From Scilla litardierei (Eukaryota; Streptophyta; Magnoliopsida; Asparagales; Asparagaceae), in assembly GCA_030789695.1 (NCBI GenBank), contig CM061142.1, positions 358,459,486-358,523,485 on the forward strand: a stretch of 64,000 nt of DNA, written 5' to 3'. A program made the position numbers and the translations under genes. The notes beneath the pieces were generated by a model. The model was not told where the DNA came from. It saw only the letters and a program-made list of their open reading frames with translations, and did not search any database. Positions 34,704 to 46,530 of this stretch are shown piece by piece. Every line of letters starts with the position of its first letter. Within the stretch, counting starts at the first letter, position 1.

Positions 34704-36217
34704 TGTTGAGTATTGATTCCCCGAATTTGGTTTTGGATGATGAGCAAACATAAATATCTCGTACTAACTCTTTGTGAGTACAGTTATGGAGATCGTCGCC
34801 AAAAGAATACGTATATCAAAAGCGACGTCTCAAGACTTCTCAATACGCGTGATCGTGTGCCTGAAGCTTCGTTGAAGCTCAAGGAGTATTAATGAAGTCA
34901 AGAGCGAAAATTGAAGCTAGCTTTGAAGACGGTTCGTCATGTTTATATTTATTGTCTTTTAGCTTTATAGAACAGAATGTTAAGCCATGAGTAGGACTTA
35001 CATTATAATCTTCATTTCGCTCATATCTTAGAGCTAGGATTATCATAGAAGCCATTAGAAAATTTTCTGAAGCCTATCGCTTCTTCCCTCGGCTTCTAGT
35101 GCATCTTAGTTGGTTCAAGTAGAAGTACCAACCGACTAGATGACGATTTAGTCGGTTGGCAACTCTTCTTGAACCGACTAGATGTCGTTGCTCATTTCAG
35201 CCTGGCTATGTTGATCAATTAGTCGGTCAAAGAAGAGTCATCGACCGACTAGATGACGATCTAGTTGGTTAGGAATCCTTTTTAGACCGACTAGTTGAGC
35301 TTTCCCTGTACAGCATAAGTTATTGTTTATCGTTAGTCGGTCAAAGAACGTTTGTCGACCGACTAGTTGATAAACTAGTCGGTCAGCATTTCCTCTTAGA
35401 CTGACTAGTCCAACTTGAATCCAGCCTTTCCTATTTCATCTGTTAGTTGGTCAAAGAACACTCACCGACCGACTAGTTGTGAAACTAGTCGGTTGGCAAG
35501 TCTTCTTAGACCGACTAGTTCATATTGCCTGAACTTTAGAGATCAAAGAGAAAGCATTCATTCCTCATTCAAAGCTCTTTCATTCCAATCTTGAATCTCT
35601 TCTCACTCTTATTTCAAAAGAGAGATTCATTGATTGTGAGCCTTCCAAGCCAAGTGCTTGATCCTAGGTCACCAACAACCTCATAGCTCTCCATAGCTGA
35701 TCTACATCTTGGAGCTAGGGTTTGGTGCCTCTTCATCTTCCCCAAAATCCGTTTTGCCCTAAATCGTAAGTTTACTCAAGGCATAGGTATTTTGTGGTAA
35801 GAACTTTCATTTCAATTTACTTTCGATATTGTAAGTGTTTCGCTCTCGGTTGTGAGAGTGTGTTTTGTGATCCCGAGTTGTGGGAGTCACAAGTTTCATT
35901 TGTGTATGATTTGACTTATGAAGGTTTTTCACAAGAATTTCATAGTGCTAAATCTTGGGTTAGTGGTTTCTAACTCAAGTATCCGGAGGGGATCCGGGTG
36001 GTTGGGACGTAGGATCACCGGGAACAAGTCGGGGAGACTTGGGTGGATCCAAACCAGTTACATGCTTTGTTTGCGTTTGTCCATTCTTATTGTTTGTAGT
36101 CTATTCCGCATTGTTGTTTGTATGTTTGCACATTAATTAGGAATAACACTCTTGATTATTTTAAAGTACTATTCACCCCCCTCTAGTACATGTGCAGTAG
36201 CTTCGCAGGGCACAACA
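34704..36217 (+). repeat. 5' LTR of gag-only element (promoter deleted)
   Basis: 1514 bp. It contains tandem palindromic repeats (ACCGACTAGT) at 35110-35520. Compared with the 3' LTR it lacks about 214 bp around 35540, which in the 3' LTR carries the TATA box (CCTATATATACTTGG at about 40854). Confidence 0.85.
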
Positions 36218-36254
36218 ATTGGTATCAGAGCCAAGATTAAAGCTACAAGTTCAA

Positions 36255-37095
36255 ATCTATGACAAACACCGACTACATCGTCTTCAAGGATCGTCAATGA
36301 GCTTCTTCAGTTTTGGAAGGGCAATCCTCAACTAGGCCTCCCTCCTTCAATGGTAACAATTACGGGTACTGGAAATACCGAATGGAAACGTTCCTCCGGA
36401 GCGCTTCATTTTGGAGAGCCACGATGAAGGAATATGTCGAGCCCGCCGAAGAAGATTTCGCATAGTGGACTCCCGTGGAGGGCGCCGCGGAGGTAAGCAA
36501 TGCCAAGGCAATGAATGCCTTGCAATGCGCATTGGAGCCCGAAGACTTCAATAAGATATGCACATGTAAGAGTGCATATCAAATCTGGAACTCTCTCCTC
36601 ATCTTGCATGAAGGAACAAGTAGGGTAAGAGACTCCAAACTTGTTTTTGTTAATAAGAATTTCGAATTATTTCATATGCAACAGGGTGAGAAGATGAAAG
36701 AGTATTATGCTCGATTCGTTGACATTACCAACAAATTGGAGGCTCTTGGGAAAACATACACCCAAAAGGAGAAAGTCTCAAAGATCATCGATGGACTTCC
36801 TTCTTGTTGGGAAAAGCGTACCTTCGCCATCGAGGAAGGTAATGATATGAGTAAGTATACTGTCATACAACTAATGGGTACCTTGATGTCTTATGAGGTA
36901 CGCAAGGACAGTAAGCTCATGATGAAAGAAAAGATGAAGTCGTACTTGAAGCAAGACGAGCCAAAGAAAAAGGCGATTGCGTACAAGGCCGCTCCATCTA
37001 CCGATGATGAAGAATCGGAAGAAGAATCGGAAGAAGAGTTAGACATGGAAGCATTGGCCGATTTGGCAAAGAAGTTCGACCGATTCTTCCGATAA
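36255..37095 (+). pseudogene. Gag of gag-only element, N-terminal part
   Basis: The coding begins near 36255, with RPPSFNGNNYGYWKYRMETF marking the copia gag start (DUF4219-like). A TAG replaces a Trp at 36463-36465. The rest (to 37095) has ALEPEDFNKICTCKSAYQIW, then the UBN2-type region (KEYYARFVDITNKLEALGK), DGLPSCWEKR and an acidic tail ending at 37095. A stop separates it from the zinc-knuckle part at 37102. Confidence 0.85.
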
Positions 37096-37101
37096 GGTAA
37101 G

Positions 37102-38381
37102 TTGAAGAATAAATCAAAATTTATTTCGACTAATGCCTCTACTCACGTGTGTTATAAATGCAACAAGCCAGGACACATCAAGCCGGATTGTCCTCTCAAC
37201 AAACACAAGGAGAAGTGGAAGGCATCCAAGTACGACAAGTCGAGAAAGCACAAGAAAGGACTTGTCAGCACATTCACTGACTCCGAAGAGGACTCCTCAA
37301 GTGGAGAGTCGGATGATGAACGTGTGGAGAAATCACACACGTGCTTCATGGAAAAAGAGGAACGTGATCAAGAGACCTCCTCCGATGAAAGCGATGAAAG
37401 CGAGGATGAAGGCGAAGAGGTAACTATGGATGAACTTAGATTAGCCAACGAACAACTTTGGAATAAGTTTTCTAATTTGGCTACTAGATTTATTAAGACT
37501 AAAAATGAGTTAACTAGTCTTCAAACCTCGCATAAGCCTATCATCGTCAACAACGACACCGTTGTTGAAGATTTGAGAAATGAGATTGTAAATCTCAAAT
37601 CTCAACTTGAGCATGTTCATATCGAGAATTCGGATGAACATGTGATAGCGGATTTGACGTCTCAAAACTCAACTTTGAGTATTGAGAATAAGAATCTCAA
37701 ATCACGTGTTTGTGCACTCACATCTCAAGTGTCCACCTTGAATGCTTCGATGCATTCTCTCACCGAGAAGTATGAGTGCACATTAGGCCGAATTCAAGAA
37801 TTCAATAAAGGTAAGGGCCATTTGGATAATATCCTAAATGACTTACTTCCGGTCATCACATTGGCTTGGGGTGTAAGATGGGAGACTCATCCAAATCGGC
37901 CATGACCTTTGTTAGGCCATCGTTCGATGCTTCTACTAGTGGGAGTACACACTTCATGGGTAGTTCTTCTACCAATGGTGCTTCCGCTAGGTACACACCC
38001 CCATTTGGAAAGAAACCCACTTTGGGTAGACCTCCAAAGAGGGGTCATGCTTTCATGTATACCATGCCACGTAGGAACGCACATCCTACTCCACATGTTA
38101 GCACATATGATGATTTTTATGCTCCGCATCCACGAGCACGTGCACACCATGTGAGACACACTCATGCACGTGTTCCACCACATGCATATGTTCATTCACA
38201 TTCTCATATGAATAATTATCATCATGCACCATTGCATCATATGCCATATGATTATCCACGACATGCATCACATAGACATCAACATCGTATGCATGCTCCC
38301 AATAGGATTAGGACTCCTAAGACATACACTACTTGGGGTCCGAAGAACACAAGCATGAATGCTAAGGATATGTATGTGTAA
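37102..38381 (+). pseudogene. Gag C-part: CCHC knuckle, acidic, His-rich
   Basis: This begins with the CCHC knuckle CYKCNKPGHIKPDC (37150-37190), followed by a Ser/Glu/Asp-rich acidic segment and coiled-coil-like blocks with repeated Leu spacing (about 37440-37800). At about 37870 the frame changes. The second part (to 38381) is rich in His, Arg and Pro, with about 20 His in about 80 residues (for example THARVPPHAYVHSHSHMNNY), then ends TPKTYTTWGPKN. In complete SIRE-type elements the protease follows such a GPK block. Here the region ends and non-coding sequence follows, so pol has been lost or never present. Confidence 0.8.
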
Positions 38382-39185
38382 TCGTATATTAATGATATTA
38401 TTTTGAATGATGATTATGTTGAGAAATCACGGTCCTCATGGACTTGGTTTCCGAAGGGTTAGTTTCCTTTGATCCTTCATTGCTTGGTACCATAAGTTTA
38501 ATTTCATTTTATGGGTACCAAAGCAATTGTGGTAAGAATTGGTTTATTATATTTTTATTTGCATATTGATCTTGGATATGCATGTTTGTTTGAAAGTTAA
38601 ATTCATATTGAATTTGAATTTAATATGGCTATGGGTTACGTTTATTTGAATTTAATATGTTAAATTTGTTGCCTAACACATAGGATCCAAAAGGATTTTT
38701 GGATACCAAAATGATGCTTTCTAGGTTCAATTCATCATGGGATACCAACCCTACCAACTCATTGATTTGCAATGTTTTTCATTCAAATGGAGTTGATGGT
38801 GCTTAAGTGATGCACCAAAGTAGGGGGAGCTTAATGTTGTAAGTATCTTCTTATATTTGATATACATTTGGTATCCATGTGTGTTGATTGCATATATTGT
38901 TAGAATATCTACATTTGTTTCAATTAGTATGCTAGAATTGTGTATGCCATAGATTTATGATGTTCTATATATGTTTGGCATAACACTTTTGCATGTTACT
39001 TTTGGTATTCAAAATGGATTTATGTCTCTGATATTGATTTTGTCGTTCGACGATTTTATGAATTAAATATATTTTCTTTTATGAAAACATAGAATTGTTT
39101 TTCATGCACTATTTAACTAAGAATGTTGATATTGGAGAGTATGTTCCATAACTCAATAAGTGAAATTAATTTGTGTTTTGGAGAT

Positions 39186-39412
39186 TTCGATTTTTGCTTA
39201 TGGTTTGATGATTTCGTATTTTGATTTTCGCCTATGGTTTGATGATTTCGTATTTCGATTTTCGCCTATGGTTTGATGATTTCGTATTTCGATTTTCACC
39301 TATGGTTTGATGATTTCGTATTTCGATTTTCACCTATGGTTTGGTGATTTCGTTTTTCGATTTTCGCCTATGGTGTGATGATTTTGTTTTTCGATTTTCG
39401 ACTATGGTCATG
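39186..39412 (+). repeat. Tandem repeat, about 34-bp unit, 6 copies
   Basis: Units such as TTTCGATTTTCGCCTATGG plus TTTGATGATTTCGTA, non-coding, between gag and the 3' LTR. Confidence 0.85.
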
Positions 39413-39860
39413 ATTGGCACGCTTTGATTTTCTTCGGTATTTTACATTTGGTATTTTACTTTGGTGTCATTTGGACCGTGGTCGTATTCTTAGACTCTCA
39501 TGCTTTTATTTCTTAGCCATTGTAATCTTGTCATTGATCTCCTCCCGCTCTTTTTGCTAATGCCAAAGGGGGAGAGAATTAATAATAATGACAATGTGCT
39601 AATTGATATCAAAGAAATTTACCATGAATCTAATTTGATATGTTAGATTCAGGGGGAGTTAAGATATAAAATGGATTTAGATCCTAAATTGCGATAATAG
39701 GATTCATATTTTATATTTCCCTCGTCTGCTTGATGCGTATGAATATTATTGAATACGGAACTAACGTGTCATCAATGCAGGGGGAGTAAGTAAATTTCAT
39801 TAGAATCATTATTATTGATTATTATTTATGTTGGTTTGTCATCACCAAAAAGGGGGAGAA

Positions 39861-41588
39861 TGTTGAGTATTGATTCTTCGGATTTGGTTTTGGATGATGA
39901 GCAAACATAAATATCTCGTACTAACTCTTTGTGAGCGCAGTTATGGAGATCGTCGCCAAAATAATACGTATATCAAAAGCGACATCTCAAGACTTCTCAA
40001 TACGCGTAATCGTGTGCCTGAAGCTTCGTTGAAGCTCAAGGAGTATTAATGAAGTCAAGAGCGAAGATTGAAGCTAGCTTTGAAGACGGTTCGTCATGTT
40101 TATATTTATTGTCTTCTAGCTTTATAGAATAGAATGTTAAGCCTTGAGTAGAACTTACATTATAATCTTCATTTAGCTCATATCTTAGAGCTAGGATTAT
40201 CATAAAATCCAATAGAAACTTTTCCGAAGCCTATCGCTTCTTCCCTCGGCTTCTAGTGCATCTTAGTTGGTTCAAGTAGAAGTACCAACCGACTAGATGA
40301 CGATTTAGTCGGTCGGCAACTCTTCTTGAACCGTTTAGATGTCGTTGCTCATTTCAGCCTAGCTATGTTGATCAATTAGTCGGTCAAAGAAGAGTCACCG
40401 ACCGACTAGATGACGATCTAGTTGGTTAGGAATCCTTCTTAGACCGACTAGTTGAGCTTTCCCTGTACAGCATAAGTTACTGTTTATCGTTAGTCGGTCA
40501 AAGAACGTTTGTCGACCGACTAGTTGATAAACTAGTCGGTCAGCATTTCCTCTTAGACCGACTGGTCCAACTTGAATCCAGCCTTTCCTATTTCATCTGT
40601 TAGTCGGTCAAAGATCACTCACCGTCCGACTAGTTGTGAAACTAGTCGGTTGGCAAGTCTTCTTAGACCGACTAGTTCATGTTGCCTGGACTTCTCATAT
40701 TGGCTGTTCACCTGTTAGTCGGTCAATGTTGAATCACCGACCGACTAGTTGAGAATCTAGTCGATCAGTGATCCTTCTTAGACCGACTAGTCTGGTTCAA
40801 AATAGAGTCGTTGGAGCCTTTAATGACTCGATTTCTTCTCTCTCTTTCCTCTATCCTATATATACTTGGAGGGGTTCTTCAAGAATATTCAAGGCTGATT
40901 ATTAGAGATATTTGAGAATCAAAGAGAATCAAATAAACTCCATTCTAAAGCTTTCTCTCCTCACTTGAATCTCTCCCTCACTCTTATTTCCAAAGAGAGA
41001 TTCATTGATTGTGAGCCTTCCAAGCCAAGGAGCTTGAATCAAGGTCATCAACTCCACCCTAGGCTTCCATTGCTGGTCAACTTCTTGGAGCTAGGGTTTG
41101 GTGACATCTTCTTCCCCAAAATCCATCTTTGCCCTAATTTGGTAAGATTTACTCAAGGCATAGGATTTTGTGGTAAGTGTTTCTTTATTTCATTTCAATT
41201 GATATTGTAATTGTGTCTCTCGGTTGTGAGAGAGGTTGTGATCCCGGGTTGTGGGAGTCACATTTACATTGTGTATGATTTGTTCTTGTGAAGGTTTTTC
41301 ACAGGAATTTCATAGTGCAAAATCTTGGGTTAGTGGTTTCTAACTCAAGTATCCGGAGGGGATCCGGGTGGTTGGGACGTAGGATCACCGGGAACAAGTC
41401 GGGAAGACTTGGGTGGATCCGAACCCGTTACATGCTTTGTTTGCGTTTGTCCATTCTTATTGTTTGTAGTCTATTCCGCATTGTTGTTTGTATGTTTGCA
41501 CAATAATTAGGAATAACACTCTTGATTATTTTAAAGTACTATTCACCCTCCCTCTAGTACATGTGCAGTAGCTTCGTAGGGCACAACA
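39861..41588 (+). repeat. 3' LTR of gag-only element
   Basis: 1728 bp. It is closely similar to the 5' LTR except for the 214-bp segment present only here. It includes the TATA box near 40854 and seven or more ACCGACTAGT-type repeat units (40280-40800). Confidence 0.85.
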
Positions 41589-41593
41589 TGACC

Positions 41594-41745
41594 TTCAGAA
41601 GCAAAAGCATATTGAGGTACAGAAGATCCAATTTTGTAATAACTTGGCAGATTTTCTTACCAAATCCCTGCCTACTAGTATCTTTGAGAAACTTGTAAGT
41701 CGGATTGAGATGAAGAGATTGAGAAAATGTAAACTGGGTTAGGAT
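41594..41745 (+). pseudogene. Copia RNase H, last part
   Basis: LQKQKHIEVQKI and NNLADFLTKSLP, the normal end of copia pol, interrupted from its upstream half by the gag-only element. The stop is near 41742. Confidence 0.85.
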
Positions 41746-42078
41746 GATGGCACTATGAATGTATAGATACATAGGAGACTGATGTATAGATTCATAGGAG
41801 ATCTGTAAGCTTGAAGCTTAGTCAGATGATGGGGAGTCAACGGTAGTGTTGTACTCTTTTCCCTTGGCTATTGGTTTTTTCCCACAGGGTTTTCCATAGT
41901 CAAGGTTTTGACGAGGCAACCTCGTTGACTCTGGATCCTGAAGTATCCACCCCTAGACACATCCTTAAAACATGTGAAGTTATGGAGAAACTGTTCTTTA
42001 TTTAAAAAGGCAGTTATCCTAACTTGGATCTTGAAGAATCTATCTCTTATTCCATGTTGGTTCGATAAGGGGAAGAGT

Positions 42079-42195
42079 TGTGAATATGCCCTTTGGGCCC
42101 ATTGGGTATCCACCCACCATTGAATTCTATATATATAAGGGCAGGGGGCTCCTAACCCCCTACACCTTTTATCCTCCGCTTTTCCCTTTATACCA
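42079..42195 (+). repeat. Copia 3' LTR, 117 bp
   Basis: Same length as the 5' LTR, with several mismatches, and preceded by the polypurine tract at 42067-42077. Confidence 0.85.
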
Positions 42196-43048
42196 ATGAA
42201 TAATTAACAGAGGAAGAAGTTATATGATTATTAATTATTGGGTATTGCTATTTGAAGATAAATTCTCTCTTTATGAGGCTACCTAGCTAGTCTCTAGTGA
42301 CGGAGGAGAGGATTGATTATGGATGTCACTGCTTTGAAAATGGATCGATTTTCTCTATTTTCATCCGCGTCTAATTGAATCGATTATTGCTTGGTTTTTG
42401 ATATAGCTCTAGAGATTGCAGGTACTCTTTTATTTGAATATGATGATACTAATTTGGATTGCATGGGCACCTCACATTTTGATTCTTGTACAAATTTGGA
42501 GTTTTACTTCTTGAATTTTCTTTTGATCTAGCCATGAAAAAGTCCGTAGATAATTTCATTTCCTTTCGCCATGTTTTGGATGCAATCTTGGGTTTTGCTC
42601 GGGGGAAGAAGAGATGGCTGGCGAGGTCTCGGGGGCTGAGGGGGTCACGTCGACCGGACGGGGAATGTCGTGTGATGGGGGTTGGTGCTGTCGGGGTGCG
42701 GGTGTAACAGGCACAGGGTAGACTAACTGATTTCTAAACCAGTAAATAATACAAATGATCAAGAAAAATTAGAACATGGGTATCCACCGGCACAAAAAAG
42801 CTATCGAATAAAGCAACAGGCACGATGGCTACAGATTAAAGCAGTCTCTGGACAGTTTTGCGCAACGTTTTTGAAATCGATGAACGGAGGCTCAAACGGT
42901 GTCGGATCGAGCTGAAATTTTGTGGGAAGCTACATAACAAGTATATCTACCTACTGCAAAAAAATTTCAAAAAAAAATACTCACAAACCCCGAACAGCGG
43001 GGGTGTGCTCAGGTATCTCTACCCGAGGTCATTCTTAGGTACATTTTT

Positions 43049-43092
<44 letters not shown>

Positions 43093-43094
43093 AT
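42196..43094. other. Stretch without recognised gene
   Basis: It includes a GC-rich part at 42600-42710 and a segment at 42800-43030 that reads like retroelement leader. A TA run (43050-43100) closes it. No domain is visible in the short open frames. Confidence 0.45.
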
Positions 43095-43827
43095 ATATAA
43101 GAGGGATGTTATCAAGAGAAATTGGATAAGAGAAATTGGACATGAGAAATTGGATTTGAGAATTTGGATATCTATATTACAATTGAGGGCAGATTTTGAA
43201 TTTGTCCTATGTGGCAATGTCACATCAAGTTTTGGAGGGAAATTTTTGGGTTGAAGAGAAATTTGTTGGGAATACACAAAAACATTGAAATTAGGAATAG
43301 CCTTTTAATATTAGTTATGAAAAAAATGTTGTGCACACACACACAATCTTATCTTGGGAATGAACGCGAGCTGTGGGAGAATGAACGCGGGAGATGCTGC
43401 CAACTCATTGATCCGCGTTGAAAAACCCTGTAAAATTTCGACCTCATCTGCTGATATTTCAGGGGAAACTAATAATTATTGATATTTGTTTAAAATTAGT
43501 GGGTCCAAGATTTTTAAATGAACAGTGTCCCCACGAGCACGGGTTATATGTATATGAAGCCCGCGCCGAAGGCGCCCGCTAAATATTTTTACGCTGATTT
43601 GTTGTTCCGCGCCTAAGGCACCCGCCCGCGTCGAAATTGTTGTTTTACGTCGAATTTGTTGTTCTGCGCCGAAGGCACCCACGCCGAAGGCGCCTGTGCC
43701 ACTAAGTATTGTAAGTTAATTTGTTTTTCTTTTAAATTTTGGCTTTGAAAAAAAAATTTCGAGGAACAATGATTGCGCAAGGGAAAATCTTAAATGAACC
43801 GTGCCCGCGGGCACGGGTTATGACTAG
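43095..43827 (+). mobile_element. Helitron, first unit of head-to-tail dimer
   Basis: It has a type B head (AGAGGGATGTTATCAAG) for about 75 bp, then the type A start TCTATATTACAATTGAGGGC at 43171, a short GCGCC minisatellite, and the end GTGCCCGCGGGCAC plus GGGTTATGACTAG at 43827. The first base is masked by the TA run. Confidence 0.75.
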
Positions 43828-44890
43828 TCTATTATATAAAAGAGGGATGTTTATCAAGAGAAATTGGATAAGAGAATTTGGACATGAGAAGTTGGATAAG
43901 AGAATTTGGATATCTATATTACAATTAAGGGCAGATTTTGAATTTGTCCTATGTGGCAATGTCACATCAAGTTTTGGAGGGAAATTTTTGGGTTGAAGAG
44001 AAATTTATTGGGAATACACAAAAACATTGAAATTAGGAATTGCCTTTTTAATATTAGTTATGATAAAAAATGTTGTAGACACACACAATCTCATCTTGGG
44101 AATGAACGCGAGCTGTGGGAGAATGAATGCAGGAGAATGCTGCCAACTCATTGATCCGTGTTGCAAAACCCTGTAAAATTTCGATCACATCTGCTGATAT
44201 TTCAGGGGAAACTAATAATTATTGATGTTTGTTTAAAATTAGTGGGTCCAAGATTTTTAAATGAACAGTGTCCCACGGGCACGGATTATACGTATATGAA
44301 GCCGCGCCCGCGCCGAAGGCGCCTGCTAAATTTTTTAACGCTGATTTGTTGTTCCGCGCCTAAGGCACCCGCGCCGAAATTGTTGTTTTACGTCGAATTT
44401 TTTGTTCTACGCCGAAGGCACCCACGTCGAATTTGGTTTTCTGTGACGAAGGCGCATGCGCTGAATTTGTTGTTCCGCGCCTAAGGCACCCGCACCGAAA
44501 TTGTTGTTTTACGTCGAATTTGTTGTTCTGCGCCGAAGGCACCCACGTCGAATTTGGTTTTCTGTGTCGAAGGCGCATGCGCTAAATTTGTTGTTCCGCA
44601 CCGAAGGCGCACGCACCATTTTTAACGCTGATTTGTTGTTCCGCGCCTAAGGCGCCTGCGTCGAAATTGTTGTTTTACGTCGAATTTGTTGTTCTGTGTC
44701 GAAGGCGCATGCGCTGAATTTGTTGTTCCGCCCCGAAGGCACCCACGCCGAAGGTGCCTGTGCCGCTAAATATTGTAAGCTAATTTGTTTTTCTTTTAAA
44801 TTTTGGCTTTGAAAAAAAAAATAGGGGAACAAAGATTTCGCAAGGGAAAATCTTAAATGAACCATGCCCGCGGGCACGGGTTATGACTAG
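43828..44890 (+). mobile_element. Helitron, second unit of head-to-tail dimer
   Basis: It starts at the very next base after the first unit's CTAG with TCTATTATATAAAAGAGGG, repeats the same B-head plus A-body order, and ends GGGTTATGACTAG at 44890. The GCGCCGAAGGC minisatellite (44300-44760) is longer than in the first unit, which explains the size difference. Confidence 0.8.
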
Positions 44891-45234
44891 TAGTATATAT
44901 ATATATATATATGGACTGTTTGTTCCTAGATTGGTTCTTGTGTGTAATTTGTCCGGGTAAAGATCATCACAAAATCCACATTCTTCGGCATCAGTGCGTA
45001 AAGTAGTTCTCCAAAGTAGGCCTATGGATCGAATCATCAAACATCAATGAAAAATAGTCACGTGGATTTGCTTGAGGTGTTTCATCAAGTGGCTTCCATC
45101 ATGCTTCTTGTTGGAACCGAATTATTGCAGATGTTGAGGTGTATGTGGACAACATCTCAGACTTTAGAAGTCAGTGTCTTCTGATGGTGACAAGAGACTG
45201 ACTTTGTCGTGTAAATGCACCAGTCACCTTTTTA
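44891..45234. other. Stretch without recognised gene
   Basis: A TA run followed by unrecognised sequence up to the TTA target of the next element. Confidence 0.4.
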
Positions 45235-45942
45235 GGGCATGTTTCTTTTTGTGATGTTGGGATTTACTGTTGTGATAGTAAATCCATGTTGGATTCTTGA
45301 GGAGAGGGAAGTAGAGTTTTGTATTTCTTTTGGAGGAAAATGGGTTGAAAAGTTGGTTTGAGAGTTGTATGTGTGTCCCACACTAAAGTTTTGTGTTTCT
45401 TTGGTTAAAGTGGGATTGAGATTGTTGGATGAGAAAAGTGGTGTGGGGCCCACTAATTATTAAAGTAATATATTTAATTAAAATCATTAAACTAACCATT
45501 TACTAATTAAATAAACTAATTAATTATTAAATCGATGTTATAATAATTAAACTAATAATTAAACTAATTAATGGGCATCTAGTTGCTGCTGCCATTAAAA
45601 AAACTACTTATTAAATCCAAAAAAACCTCACGCGCGTGCATCTAGTTGCTGTTGGCATTAAAAAACAAAAAAAGGCGAAAAGCACAAAAAATCAAAAGCA
45701 CGCACGCAATTGGCTGCTTGGGGGATTGCTGTCGTAATCTGCGCAAATTAGGGGGATTTTGCGAGCAGCGGTTGTGACTCCACGTCGGAGCAAACGGCGG
45801 GTCCTACGTCCATAGCAAAGCAAATCAAAGGAACACAATGAAGAAAATGCAGACGGAAAGTGCATGAATAGGATAGGAATTGATCGGTAACAGTGTCAAT
45901 TTTGAGGAATCTCAGCAGCTTTCCATGCAAAGAAACATGCTC
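45235..45942. mobile_element. Tourist (PIF/Harbinger)-like element
   Basis: The terminal inverted repeat is GGGCATGTTTCTTT at the left and the complement of GAGCATGTTTCTTT at the right, with TTA on both flanks (45232-45234 and 45943-45945). Length is 708 bp, with no transposase. GGGCATGTTT is a common Tourist-type end. Confidence 0.6.
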
Positions 45943-46006
45943 TTATTTCCTCATTTACACCCATTATCTGTGAATAGGATTTTTGATCAAATTATCATCT
46001 ACTATT

Positions 46007-46530
46007 GATACGACCTTCCAAATGGGCCGAAGAAAGACGAGCCAACATCACGACCAAGAAGCTGAACTGGGCACAAGCCCAAAATGCCCCAAAAGTGGAC
46101 ACGAGGCATCGCTGCCCGACACCGCCACTCGGGGCACCATTGGCCTCCCACCCTTCGAGGAACCGCTCCCCCGATCATGCCTGCCTTGATCACCATAGAA
46201 GGGACCATCAAACGGGCGGGTACGAAGGGCAAGATTGCATGACGCCATAAAGGTGTTGACATGCGGACTCCTACATGAGGCCGAAAAGGCGAAACACCAA
46301 AGAATCGAACCCTGAATGCTCATATCTCAGGTATTCCACCTCTCCAAGACATTTCTTCCACTTCACACATTTCTCCTCCACAGATCAGCCTGAGGACTTG
46401 TGTATTGGTCTCTCCGTGAACCATACTCGATCCCACTAAGCATCCTTCAGACAAGTGCTGACTTAAGCATCGGAGGGGACTTGGTCGGAACCAAGGTCCG
46501 ACCCCCCTGACGAGCTCTCTTGTCTGTGCA
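46007..46530 (+). repeat. Gypsy 5' LTR, 524 bp
   Basis: It starts TGATACGACC and ends with GACTTAAGCATCGGAGGGG, GAGCTCTCTTGTCTGTGCA. It shares start, length and end block with 8846-9370. Confidence 0.7.

Larger units (their letters stand above)
34704..41588 (+). mobile_element. Gag-only LTR retrotransposon (TR-GAG-like)
   Basis: It has LTRs 34704-36217 and 39861-41588 (TGTTGAG...CACAACA), primer site TGGTATCAGAGCC at 36220-36232, and polypurine tract AAAAAGGGGGAGAA at 39847-39860. Flanking pentamers are TGACA and TGACC, one mismatch. The interior is 3.6 kb and codes only for a copia-like gag; no protease, integrase, RT or RNase H is visible. Removing it restores the reading frame of the host copia RNase H, which proves the nested insertion. 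Confidence 0.92.
28809..42195 (+). mobile_element. Copia element with 117-bp LTRs, interrupted
   Basis: The two LTRs are 28809-28925 and 42079-42195, each 117 bp, starting TGTGAATA and containing GGCAGGGGGCTCCTAACCCC. A polypurine tract AAGGGGAAGAG (42067-42077) precedes the 3' LTR. Order is gag, protease, integrase, RT, RNase H, as in copia. A gag-only LTR element (34704-41588) lies inside the RNase H end. All coding parts are broken. The pentamer TGAAT occurs within two bases of both outer ends, but does not give an exact target duplication. Confidence 0.9.

Noticed and set aside
28802..42201. Exact target duplication TGAAT for the 117-bp-LTR copia
   Set aside because: The pentamers do not lie at the same distance from canonical TG and CA ends, so I do not claim it.
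42486..42707. Receptor-kinase-like words (YKFGVLLLE)
   Set aside because: Only one short block resembles a kinase; no catalytic loop, DFG or APE motif lies near it. Chance is likely.
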